From positions 1 to 35,887 of the IMG/VR virus record IMGVR_UViG_3300032249_000173: a DNA stretch of 35,887 nt; one strand, 5' to 3'. The stretch comes from a virus. Under the pieces are notes generated by a model. The model saw only the letters and a list, made by a program, of their open reading frames with translations. It was not told the origin of the DNA and searched no databases. This document shows positions 14,659 through 22,900 of the stretch, piece after piece. A program made the position numbers and the translations under genes. Within the stretch, counting starts at the first letter, position 1, and each line of letters starts with the position of its first letter.

Positions 14659-14696
14659 AAAAGCCAGACCAGCACGGCGTATTTCAGCCGTGCTAG
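14659..14696 (-). promoter_or_regulatory. Leader hairpin, copy B, ahead of the DUF4326 gene
   Basis: AGCACGGC and GCCGTGCT form an 8-pair stem around an 8-base loop. Flanks AAGCCAGACC and TAG (plus strand) are shared with copy A at 15163-15200, while four inner stem positions differ and keep pairing. On the minus strand it lies in the spacer after the SLOG gene and upstream of DUF4326. No T run, so a structured RNA or protein-binding element is more likely than an intrinsic terminator. Confidence 0.6.
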
Positions 14697-14706
14697 CCTG
14701 TAACCT

Positions 14707-15111
14707 TTACTTGGTTTGCTCTAGCACCCAGTTCGGCACTGTCTTGACAGGTGTTGTGGTGGCAATCACCTTTGTTGGAATCTTAGCGATGCGAGCCTTC
14801 ACTACGGTATTAGATGCACCTGCGGAGTTATCTTTGACGAATGCCACACAGTAATCAGCACCCAACTCCACCATTTCACCATTGCGGATGAACCCTGCGC
14901 GCTTGCCATGGGTTTTCCAATCTGCGGGGTGGCGCTCAATCATCCACCCGAACTTAACAGCAATATCCTCAGCGATGAGGTCTGCACCACGGCAGTTGCC
15001 ACTGACTAGGACAACTTGCTCACCCTCGTGAGCCTGAACAACTTCCAACTCACGAACTACAGCGTCAACATCTGACCAATCACGAGAACCAGTAACTAAC
15101 AATCTAAACAT
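14707..15111 (-). CDS. SLOG-superfamily (DUF2493-like) nucleotide-binding protein
   Basis: 134 residues with the Rossmann-like signature MFRLLVTGSRDW, then VVLVSGNCRGADLIAEDIAV, ERHPADWKTHGKRAGFIRN and GADYCVAFVKDNSAGASNTV. These are the conserved blocks of the DUF2493/YspA-like branch of SLOG proteins, which are thought to bind nucleotides or nucleotide-derived signals. It is the first gene of the leftward operon, behind a structured leader, so it is likely the earliest made. AAGGAG lies 8 bases ahead of the ATG. Its role in infection is unknown; sensing or neutralising a host nucleotide signal is a speculative option. Confidence 0.85.
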   Translation of the reverse strand: MFRLLVTGSRDWSDVDAVVRELEVVQAHEGEQVVLVSGNCRGADLIAEDIAVKFGWMIERHPADWKTHGKRAGFIRNGEMVELGADYCVAFVKDNSAGASNTVVKARIAKIPTKVIATTTPVKTVPNWVLEQTK

Positions 15112-15140
15112 AACCGAACTCCTTAGAACGAACTTACGAA

Positions 15141-15157
15141 GTTATAGATTTTATAAC
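15141..15157. promoter_or_regulatory. Palindrome in the leader of the SLOG gene
   Basis: GTTATA-GATTT-TATAAC is a perfect 6+6 inverted repeat, 30 bases upstream of the SLOG start. AACTT-ACG-AAGTT (15131-15143) is a second small dyad touching it. Possible operator for a repressor of the early genes. Confidence 0.45.
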
Positions 15158-15162
15158 TACAT

Positions 15163-15200
15163 AAGCCAGACCAGCATGCCCGTCTTTTTGGGCATGCTAG
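15163..15200 (-). promoter_or_regulatory. Leader hairpin, copy A, ahead of the SLOG gene
   Basis: AGCATGCCC and GGGCATGCT form a 9-pair stem around the 8-base loop GTCTTTTT. The flank AAGCCAGACC and the closing TAG match copy B (14659-14696). It would be in the 5' untranslated leader of the early transcript if that starts near 15220. Confidence 0.65.
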
Positions 15201-15225
15201 TTCTAATAGACAGAGTGGTGGTCAC

Positions 15226-15252
15226 AGTATAATGGTTTTTAGTTACTGTCTA
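15226..15252 (-). promoter_or_regulatory. Possible leftward early promoter
   Basis: On the minus strand, TAGACA (15252-15247) and TATACT (15231-15226) are spaced by 15 bases; TTGTAG with an 18-base spacer is the alternative -35. Transcription would start near 15220 and include hairpin A. The -10 overlaps a CAGTAT element that recurs in this region. On the plus strand the same place reads TATAAT (15228-15233), without a good -35. Confidence 0.4.
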
Positions 15253-15331
15253 CAATAGATACTGGCTCCCAGACAGTCAGGCAGATAGTACACCGTCAGA
15301 CAACCCTCAGTATGTAGTCTGTCTGTACAAT

Positions 15332-15536
15332 AATAGTTCTGTCTACTGTCTATGACCCCCAGTCTTTTAACTGCCAGCAGTATTTAATACTGTATCTCTA
15401 CCTAGAAATATTTCTGTATATAGTTACAGGGGGCATATAGACTGTCTGACCAGCACTTTTAGAAATAGTTCTGTAAGAATAGTTCGTTTAGGTAGTTTGA
15501 ACAGGTTAATACTATATAGAGAGTAAAATAGTTCGT
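15332..15536 (+). repeat. Four copies of AATAGTTC(T/G)
   Basis: AATAGTTCTGT occurs at 15332-15342 and 15464-15474; AATAGTTCGT at 15478-15487 and 15527-15536. All face the same way, in the 300 bases ahead of terminase. The middle pair is 14 bases apart. Candidate binding sites for a phage regulator or sigma-related activator of late genes. Confidence 0.5.
15378..15392. promoter_or_regulatory. Palindrome CAGTATT-T-AATACTG
   Basis: Perfect 7+7 inverted repeat with one central base. Its half-site CAGTAT/ATACTG is shared with the palindrome at 15566-15579 and with single copies at 15225, 15259 and 15308. Candidate operator. Confidence 0.5.
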
Positions 15537-15565
15537 AAGTCTTTATAGAGCCTTACTCACTCTGT

Positions 15566-15579
15566 TACAGTATACTGTA
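15566..15579. promoter_or_regulatory. Perfect 14-base palindrome ahead of terminase
   Basis: TACAGTATACTGTA reads the same on both strands, 49 bases upstream of the terminase GTG. It contains two ATACTG half-sites and a TATACT word on each strand, so it may be an operator, a -10 element, or both. Confidence 0.5.
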
Positions 15580-15628
15580 CAAATATACATCTGTAGGGCG
15601 GGGGGACTCTGCCACAAAGGAGATGAAC

Positions 15629-17533
15629 GTGGCTACACCAGCGCACAAGGGATTCAAAAAGGGTGAGGACCACCACCTCACAAAGGGTGTTGCCCAAGCC
15701 AAGGCAGATGTTTTGGACAGGGTACGCCAAGGGGTGAGCGTCCAAGCCGCCATGGTTGCGGCGGGTAAGAAACCCGATACCGTACGTCAATGGATGAACC
15801 GAGACCCCGAGTTTGCTCGTTCTTTGGAAGAAGCCAAGGAAGAGGGAAGTAAGCAATCCTTCACCGCCATGGGCGTTGAGAAGGAATCTATCCCATTTGC
15901 CGACTTCTCTAAAATGTTTTTTGACCAGACGGTTTTCCCCCATCATCAGGACTGGGTAGACCTACTGGAGGGTAGGGAACCTTCGTGGCTCCACCCTAAT
16001 ATGATTTATGAACAAGGTGAGGGGAACCGCCTACTAATCAACGTGCCCCCTGAGCACGCTAAGTCCACGGTTGTGACCGTGAACTATCCAACTTACCGCA
16101 TCGCCCTCAATCCTAATATCCGCATCATCGTGGTATCAAAGACATTGAATAAGGCACGCGAGTTCGTATACGCTATCAAGCAACGATTGTCTCATCCCCG
16201 CTGGCTCAAACTACAGACCGCATACGGTCCCGAGGGCGGATGGAAAGAAGACGCAGATACTTGGCGTACCGATACTGTCTATCTTGGCGGCGATGCGCGT
16301 AACTCTTCAGAAAAAGACCCAACGCTTCAGGCACTGGGTATGGGTGGTCAAATTTACGGCGCCCGTGCTGACCTGATTATTCTTGACGACTGTATCACTA
16401 CCGCTAACGCCCATGAGTGGGAACAGCAGATGAACTGGCTACAGAAGGAAGTTATTACTCGTTTGGGTAAAAACGGCAAACTTCTAATAGTTGGGACTAG
16501 AATTGCGGCAAACGACCTTTACAAAGAACTTCGCAACCCTAAACACTGGTCTGGCGGTAAGACACCGTTTACCTATATGGGCATGCCTGCGGTTCTTGAA
16601 TATGCTGAAAAACCCGAAGACTGGCAAACCTTATGGTCTGAGTCGGATGTTCCGTGGGATGGTGATTTGGATACTCCGAAAGAGAATGGACGTTATCCTA
16701 AGTGGGACGGACCAGCGCTCTTCAAAAGACGCAGTGAAGTTACACCTTCGACATGGGCTTTGGTATACCAGCAAGAAGACATCCAAGAGGATTCAATCTT
16801 TCCGCCAATCCTTGTACAAGGAGCAACCAACGGGATGCGCAAAAGAGGTCCGCTACGGGCAGGGGCAGTGGGACACCCACCACAAGTAGAAGGTCACACC
16901 GTAATTGGCTTTGACCCTGCCATGGCAGGTAATGCTGCATTTGTTGTCTGTACATATAACAGAGCAGATGGACGCATTTATGTGTTGGACTGCATCAACA
17001 TGGAAGAACCAACACCACAAAAGATTCGGGCAACAATTGAAGAACTTGTTACTAGATACAGACCACAAGAGTTCCGAGTTGAAATTAACGCCCACCAAAA
17101 AGCCTACTCACTTGATGACGACTTACGAAACTGGCTTGCTGCATACGGTGTACGGCTTGACGCGCACTTCACAGGGAAAAATAAATGGGACACTTCGTTT
17201 GGTGTTGCATCAATGTCTAACCTCTTTGGCACTATCCGTGAAGACAAGTTTCAAAAAAACAACATATTAGAACTGCCTTCATCTGAAGGTTCTGAAGGTA
17301 TTAAAGCCTTGACTCAGCAACTATTAACGTGGAAGCCAGAGACTAGGGGTAAGACAGATACCGTCATGGCTTTATGGTTTGCTGTTATTCGCATACGCGA
17401 ACTAATGCAAATCAGTAGCCGTACTTCGCAGTACGCAACTAACCGCTGGGCTACTAGAGCGCAGATGGACCAACGAGTAGCAGTAAACCTCGATGAGATG
17501 TTTGCTGAACAATGGCAAGAAAACTTTGGATAA
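15629..17533 (+). CDS. Terminase large subunit with N-terminal HTH domain
   Basis: 634 residues. An N-terminal part (VLDRVRQGVSVQAAMVAAG ... TVRQWMNRDPEFARSLEEAK, about 27-70) looks like the helix-turn-helix DNA-recognition domain normally carried by the small terminase. The ATPase follows: a Walker-A-like NVPPEHAKST near residue 140 and Walker B LIILDDC near 250. The RNase-H-like nuclease starts with GFDPAMAG near 427 and ends with DTVMALWFA. It pumps DNA into the prohead and cuts it. GTG at 15629 is preferred: AAAGGAG lies 6 bases upstream, whereas the ATG at 15623 abuts it directly. No separate small terminase gene was seen. Confidence 0.92.
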   Translation: MATPAHKGFKKGEDHHLTKGVAQAKADVLDRVRQGVSVQAAMVAAGKKPDTVRQWMNRDPEFARSLEEAKEEGSKQSFTAMGVEKESIPFADFSKMFFDQTVFPHHQDWVDLLEGREPSWLHPNMIYEQGEGNRLLINVPPEHAKSTVVTVNYPTYRIALNPNIRIIVVSKTLNKAREFVYAIKQRLSHPRWLKLQTAYGPEGGWKEDADTWRTDTVYLGGDARNSSEKDPTLQALGMGGQIYGARADLIILDDCITTANAHEWEQQMNWLQKEVITRLGKNGKLLIVGTRIAANDLYKELRNPKHWSGGKTPFTYMGMPAVLEYAEKPEDWQTLWSESDVPWDGDLDTPKENGRYPKWDGPALFKRRSEVTPSTWALVYQQEDIQEDSIFPPILVQGATNGMRKRGPLRAGAVGHPPQVEGHTVIGFDPAMAGNAAFVVCTYNRADGRIYVLDCINMEEPTPQKIRATIEELVTRYRPQEFRVEINAHQKAYSLDDDLRNWLAAYGVRLDAHFTGKNKWDTSFGVASMSNLFGTIREDKFQKNNILELPSSEGSEGIKALTQQLLTWKPETRGKTDTVMALWFAVIRIRELMQISSRTSQYATNRWATRAQMDQRVAVNLDEMFAEQWQENFG

Positions 17534-17541
17534 GGATAATA

Positions 17542-19299
17542 ATGCTATCAATGGAACAGATTGGCGCGAGAGTTCAAACTCTCCGCTACCGTGCGAATGG
17601 TCGTGACCAGCGCAACGGTGACGTACAGATGGTGCGCCAAGGAAAGATTAGTCAAGTATATCCTAACTTCTTTCCAGATGGCATTGACCAGAATGTAGTT
17701 GCTAACTTTATTGATATTGTTGCACGTGACCTATCAGAAGTAATGGCACCGCTTCCAGCGGTTAATTGTTCTGCGGCTAACCAGGTTAATGACCGTGCTC
17801 GCAAGTTTGCCGACACTCGTACACGCATTGCATCTAATTATTTTATTCATTCAGATTTGCAAGTACAGATGTACAACGGCGCAGACATGTACATCACATA
17901 TGGTTTCCTCCCGTTCATTATCGAATTGGATGAAGAAGCAAAGTTGCCACGTATCCGACTAGAAAATCCTGTTGGGGCTTACCCAGAGTTTGACCGCTAC
18001 GGACGTTGCGTTGCCTTTGCTAAGCGATACTCAATGACACTAGGTGAGTTAGTTGCCATGTTTCCAGAACATGAAAGCGGACTGCTTGGTAGAGATGGGT
18101 ACAAGCAAGACCTTAACGGCATGATTGAAATGATTCGTTACTACGATAAGGACCAGACGGTTCTCTATCTGCCATCACGCAACAATATGTTGTTGTCGCA
18201 TGCGGCTAACCCAATGGGTAAGATGAACGTAATCATTGCACGCCGCCCTTCACCAGATGGTGAATTGCGCGGACAGTTTGATGATGTACTTGGTATTCAA
18301 TTGCTTCGCAATCGTTTTGCATTACTTGCAATGGAAGCAGCAGAGAAGTCAGTACAAGCACCAATTGTTTTGCCACAGGATGTACAAGAACTACAACTTG
18401 GTGGAGACGCTGTTATTCGTACAGCAAACCCAGCAGGTGTTCGCCGTGTTGAACTAACACTTCCACAAGGTGCATTTACTGAGCAAACATTGCTCAACCA
18501 AGAACTACGCGTTGGTGCTCGTTATCCAGAATCTCGTACTGGAAACATTGACGCAAGCATTGTCACTGGACAGGGTGTACAGGCTCTACTTGGTGCATTT
18601 GATACACAGGTTAAATCAGCACAGGCTATCTTCTCAGCAGCACTACGTGATGTTATTTCACTTTGCTTCCAAGTAGATGAAGCATTGTTTAATGTAGAAA
18701 AAACAATTCGTGGCGTAGATGCTGGTTCACCATTTGTTATTACATACACACCAAGCAAAGACATTAAAAAAGATTATTCTGCAGATGTACGATATGGCAT
18801 GTTGGCTGGATTAAACCCAGCACAAGGTCTTATTTTTATGTTGCAGGCACTTGGAGGGGGACTTATCTCCAAGGACATGGCTATGAGAGAACTACCATTC
18901 GGCGTCAACGTAACTCTTGAACAAGAGAAAATTGAAATTGAAAAGATGCGAGACGCATTGGTTGGTTCACTAGCATCCATGGCACAAGCAATTCCACAGA
19001 TGGCTATGCAGGGACAAGACCCATCAGCACTAGTACGCAAAATGTCAGAAGTGATTAAAGCGCGTAAGGCTGGCAAGTCTATTGAAGAAGCCATTGAGGA
19101 AGTGTTTGAACCCGAGAATCCTCCTGCTGGTGCAGAAGAACAGTCTGAGCAACCTGTCCCCGCTGCTCCTGGTTCCGCTCCAGCAGGAGGCGCTCCAACG
19201 CCACAGGGAAGACCAGACTTACAATCAATTCTTAGCACTATGACTGGCGAAGGTAGTGGTCGTAGCGCAGTCCGTACTACAAGAGAACGAGCAATTTAA
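17542..19299 (+). CDS. Portal protein
   Basis: 585 residues from ATG 17542 (AAGGATAAT upstream, 8 bases after the terminase stop). Position directly after terminase, length, and blocks such as NFFPDGIDQNVVANFIDIVARDL, TYGFLPFIIEL, NPVGAYPEFDRYGR, and a long C-terminal helical part (EQEKIEIEKMRDALVGSL) fit a portal forming the dodecameric head vertex. The C-terminus is a Pro/Ala/Gly-rich flexible tail (about 535-575). An in-frame ATG three codons downstream is also possible. No MuF domain was recognised. Confidence 0.85.
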   Translation: MLSMEQIGARVQTLRYRANGRDQRNGDVQMVRQGKISQVYPNFFPDGIDQNVVANFIDIVARDLSEVMAPLPAVNCSAANQVNDRARKFADTRTRIASNYFIHSDLQVQMYNGADMYITYGFLPFIIELDEEAKLPRIRLENPVGAYPEFDRYGRCVAFAKRYSMTLGELVAMFPEHESGLLGRDGYKQDLNGMIEMIRYYDKDQTVLYLPSRNNMLLSHAANPMGKMNVIIARRPSPDGELRGQFDDVLGIQLLRNRFALLAMEAAEKSVQAPIVLPQDVQELQLGGDAVIRTANPAGVRRVELTLPQGAFTEQTLLNQELRVGARYPESRTGNIDASIVTGQGVQALLGAFDTQVKSAQAIFSAALRDVISLCFQVDEALFNVEKTIRGVDAGSPFVITYTPSKDIKKDYSADVRYGMLAGLNPAQGLIFMLQALGGGLISKDMAMRELPFGVNVTLEQEKIEIEKMRDALVGSLASMAQAIPQMAMQGQDPSALVRKMSEVIKARKAGKSIEEAIEEVFEPENPPAGAEEQSEQPVPAAPGSAPAGGAPTPQGRPDLQSILSTMTGEGSGRSAVRTTRERAI

Positions 19300-19308
19300 G
19301 GAGTAATC

Positions 19309-19545
19309 ATGGCAACACCTCGCAAGAGAACCACAAAGGTTAAAACAGTTGCTGATGAAAATTACTCTAAGTTAGACCAGTATGCAATTGAGTTGCATGA
19401 GTTTTATAAATCGTTGCGCAGAGCAGGGTTTACAGTTGACAATGCATTATGGATATTGTCTGCAAAAGAAATGCGCCCTGATTGGATGCAAAATCTATCA
19501 CCTGAAGATATTAGAAAACACATTGAAGAGGAGGACGAAGAATGA
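19309..19545 (+). CDS. Small hypothetical head-region protein
   Basis: 78 residues with a basic start (TPRKRTTKVK), a helical centre (KLDQYAIELHEFYKSLRRAG) and an acidic end (EDIRKHIEEEDEE). AAGGAGTAATC precedes the ATG. It overlaps the next gene by 4 bases. Its place between portal and the giant virion protein implies a role in head assembly; no family recognised. Confidence 0.75.
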   Translation: MATPRKRTTKVKTVADENYSKLDQYAIELHEFYKSLRRAGFTVDNALWILSAKEMRPDWMQNLSPEDIRKHIEEEDEE

Positions 19546-19970
19546 CAACTGCACCAGAAGGTCGTGGTGGTTACCGTCAGCCTAACAATCCAGCACCTGT
19601 ATCAGGTCCTGGTGCGCTTTCAAAGCGTACAGATGGTGGAGCAACAGAAGGTATGACGCAACCACAGCAACAATACACAGGTTTTAATTATGGAGAAAAT
19701 GGAGCAATTGCTGCGCAGCAAAGCGGAGCACCGCTTGCTGGTTCTGGTATTCCAGGATTTAATTTTACTCCATTGACTGCTCCAACAGAACGCCCTAATG
19801 AGCCTATTACTTCTGGTATTAACATGGGTGATGGCGGAGGAACAGAGTTAATGCGTGGTATGCCTAATCAAACACCAACGCTAGTTGATACATTAAAGCA
19901 TCTTGCACAGTATGACCCTTCAGGAGATGCGGAATTAATTTACAGACAACTACTTGACAACGGGTACTAA
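19542..19970 (+). CDS. Gly/Pro/Gln-rich hypothetical structural protein
   Basis: 142 residues, low-complexity and probably disordered (QPNNPAPVSGPGALSKR, TQPQQQYTGFNYGENG), with a short helical C-terminus (TLVDTLKHLAQYDPSGDAELIYRQLL). ATGA overlap with the previous gene and TAATG overlap with the giant gene suggest coordinated translation. Likely a minor virion or assembly protein. Confidence 0.75.
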   Translation: MTTAPEGRGGYRQPNNPAPVSGPGALSKRTDGGATEGMTQPQQQYTGFNYGENGAIAAQQSGAPLAGSGIPGFNFTPLTAPTERPNEPITSGINMGDGGGTELMRGMPNQTPTLVDTLKHLAQYDPSGDAELIYRQLLDNGY

Positions 19971-22900
19971 TGCCTCAGTACATTAAACCTGTTGTTGCTG
20001 AAGTTTCACCTAACCTTTATGCTGCGGCTAAATCTGCAGGTTTAACTGGCGTAGAAAAAAACCAAGTAGAGCAAATGAGTTACACAATTAAGAAGCATCG
20101 TGAACTTGCAAAACTTGGTACTGACGGTGCTCGTAAAGAATATGACCGTCTTGACCCAAATATTCAAGACCAATTAAAGTTTATGTTTAAGGACGCTGAA
20201 TACTTACAAGCGCCAGCAGATGCAACGGACCGTGTTATGGGTGTTGTTAAGGCTGTTGCTAAAGTAGCGGCTTCACCGCTTATTGGTTTATTTAAACTAG
20301 GCGGACAGTACAACCGTTTAATTAACGAACCTTACAAGGTTGCACGACAGGTAGCACAAGGTGCTGACTTGTTTGCTGCTAAAACATGGACAGATGCATG
20401 GGATGGCAAAAACCAATACGACCAAGGTGCACTTAAAGAAGCAACAGATTACTTTGGTCAGTTTGATGTGCTTGTTGCTAAAGGATTACTTGAAGGCAAA
20501 ACTCCTGGCGAGATTGTTCAGGACTTTGGCAAAGTAGACCCTAACCTTCTTAACTCAATTAAAAAAGCATACGACAACCCTGAAGATTTTAAGCAGGTAC
20601 TAGATGGCGTTAAGTATGCACAGGTTTCTCCAGGTCGAGATATTGCACGCATGCTTGACCGCAAGCCACCGTCAAGCGGTGTTAGCGGTACAACTAAAAA
20701 CGTATCTGGCTATATAGATTTTATTTATCAAATTGCAGTAGACCCGCTTACTTGGATGACAGGTGGATTAAGCAAGGGTGTTACTAAAGGTGAGCGTATT
20801 GCTAACTCACTTACTGATGCAATTAACAAAGGTGTACCAGTTGAGAAGGCTGTTGAAACAACTTTTAAGGAACCACTTGTATTTGAATTATGGCAAAGAG
20901 GCATTGGTCCTGCAATTGAAAGAGTTGCAAAAGCAGGTACTCCAGGTGAGAAGTCATTAGCACTTGACAATATTGCAAAGAACTTTCCAGGTTACAATGA
21001 CCCTAGAGCAATTAAAGTACTTGGTGATGGCAAAGCATTTGATGCTAAATCAGCACAAAAGTTTTTTGAAGATGCAGGTAATCTAAATCTATTACTTGCT
21101 GGTCGTGTTGATGGCGTAACCTACATGCGCAATGGCGTTGTAGTTGCACGTCAAAATCGTTTGATGTCTGATGCTATTATACGTTCACTTGACAGTGTAT
21201 TTAACAACATGTCTCGTACTGCTGCACAACGCGATGAAGCGTTGCAGCCAATTACTGCTGCACTTCTTAATACAGAAGATTCATTGCAGCGTTTAATTAA
21301 CCCTACATCTGACATGTCTGTATTGCTAAAGGCTAATGAAGAAATTAAAGGATGGAAGAAAATTGGGCAGATGGCTGCTCGTTCTCCACAAGGACTAGAA
21401 GTACGTATTGGTGCTAATGCCATTGATACTTCTGCTAACTTTACAGCCCGTGCTCGACAGATTCTTCCAAAAGAAATGGCTCAAGCATTAACAGTTAGAT
21501 TTTTAGAGTCAACTGCAGATGAACAAATTGTTATTTTGCGTAACCTAGATGCTGCAACTATGTACTCAATGGGTCTTGGTGGTAGCGTTAAAGGTGAAGA
21601 ATTAATTCTTAAGACACTGCAAGACAAGTATGGTGACAAAGCAGGCTTTGCTACTAAGCGTGACCTAGCAATTAACCCAGACCACGCTAAATTTGCACCA
21701 GCAAACACTGTGCGTGAGTCTGAATCAGGTTTCTTTGTTAATACCGAAGGTCCTATTCAGCCATACCAGACTACTTTTGCTGTAGGTTCATTGCCTTATG
21801 ACACAATTGGTTCAACTGTTTGGGAAATTAAGTCTAAGAAAAACATTATCAACGCACTTGGTGGTGCAACACAGGGTTCATTCTCTAAAAAACTAGTTGA
21901 CACATGGTCTATCTTAACTTTGTTTCCACGTTTAGGTGTGCGTTCTGCAATTGACGAAGCAACAATGTATTTGTTGTCTGCACCTACTAAAGATTTACGT
22001 AAGTTTGCATCACTTGAAGGCATGCGCCTTGGAAATATGTCTCGTGCTGCTACTGGTTCTGATTCTGCTACTGGTCCAGTACGCGCTGGTATTCAAAGAG
22101 CACTAAAGTTTAAGCCTGGTTCTAATAAACCAATGCGAGTTGGCAAGCAACCACGCTATTCACACGAAGAAGCGTTATCGCTTTTAGACCGTCAAGCAAT
22201 TATACAGGCTAAGGCTGATGAATTAGGTATTGACGAAGTACTTTTGTCTAGTTTAGAAAAACGTCAGGCTATTTCTGACCATGTATCACAGATGTATGGT
22301 CGTTATGTAGATGATGAGGCTGCTGGTTATTTAATGCAGGCATTTGTGCATTCACCAGATGCACTTAACTCAATGGCTGCATCACTTGTGGCTAGCAGTG
22401 GTATTTCTGGTCGTTATGGCGAAGAGATTGCAGCATCAGTTATTACACCATCTATGCTTGACTTAGCGTTTGAACAACTTGGTATTAAGATGGGCAAAGG
22501 CACACGCACAGTTGACACTGGCATGCTTAGCGAACAAGAGGTTGCACTAGCACATTTTGAGAAATGGTTCAAGATGCTTGCTGGTAACAAGGTTAAGTTA
22601 ACTGATGAACGTACACTTAACCCAGCCGACATATTCTTTAGATACAATGCACTCAAGCCAGGTGAGATTGACCCTCGCACAGGCAAAGAAATGATGGAAC
22701 TAGCACTAGATGCTGGTATGACTAAAATTGGTTTTGAGTTTAATGACCTTACTAAGACATGGCGTATTAAAGATGAATTTGCTGTTGGCAATTTCCTAGA
22801 ACGCTCTGCTTACACACAGCAGGCACGTGCTCGTGGTCTAGATGATGAACAGATTGTACGTGGACAGTTGTTCCGCATGTTTACTGACATGTATGAGACA

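Larger units (their letters stand above)
15112..15628. promoter_or_regulatory. Divergent control region between early and late operons
   Basis: No gene was supported in these 517 bases. It separates the leftward SLOG operon from the rightward terminase operon. Contents: a palindrome (15141-15157), leader hairpin A, a possible leftward promoter (15226-15252), seven CAGTAT/ATACTG hexamers including two palindromes, four AATAGTTC repeats, and a G-rich tract (15595-15605) just ahead of terminase. It is AT-rich and rich in GTCTGT/ACTGTC words. It probably holds promoters and operators; a replication origin or packaging site is possible but not shown. Confidence 0.75.

Noticed and set aside
15112-15628. 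CRISPR-like array or tRNA gene in the control region
   Set aside because: Repeats are 6-11 bases with irregular spacing, without uniform spacers; no cloverleaf or T-arm pattern was seen.
15557-15946. 129-codon minus-strand frame reaching into the control region
   Set aside because: Overlaps the terminase N-terminus in antisense, has no Shine-Dalgarno and no recognisable protein pattern.
18774-19238. 154-codon minus-strand frame within portal
   Set aside because: Lies fully inside a well-supported portal gene, has Ser/Cys-rich noise-like composition and no ribosome site.
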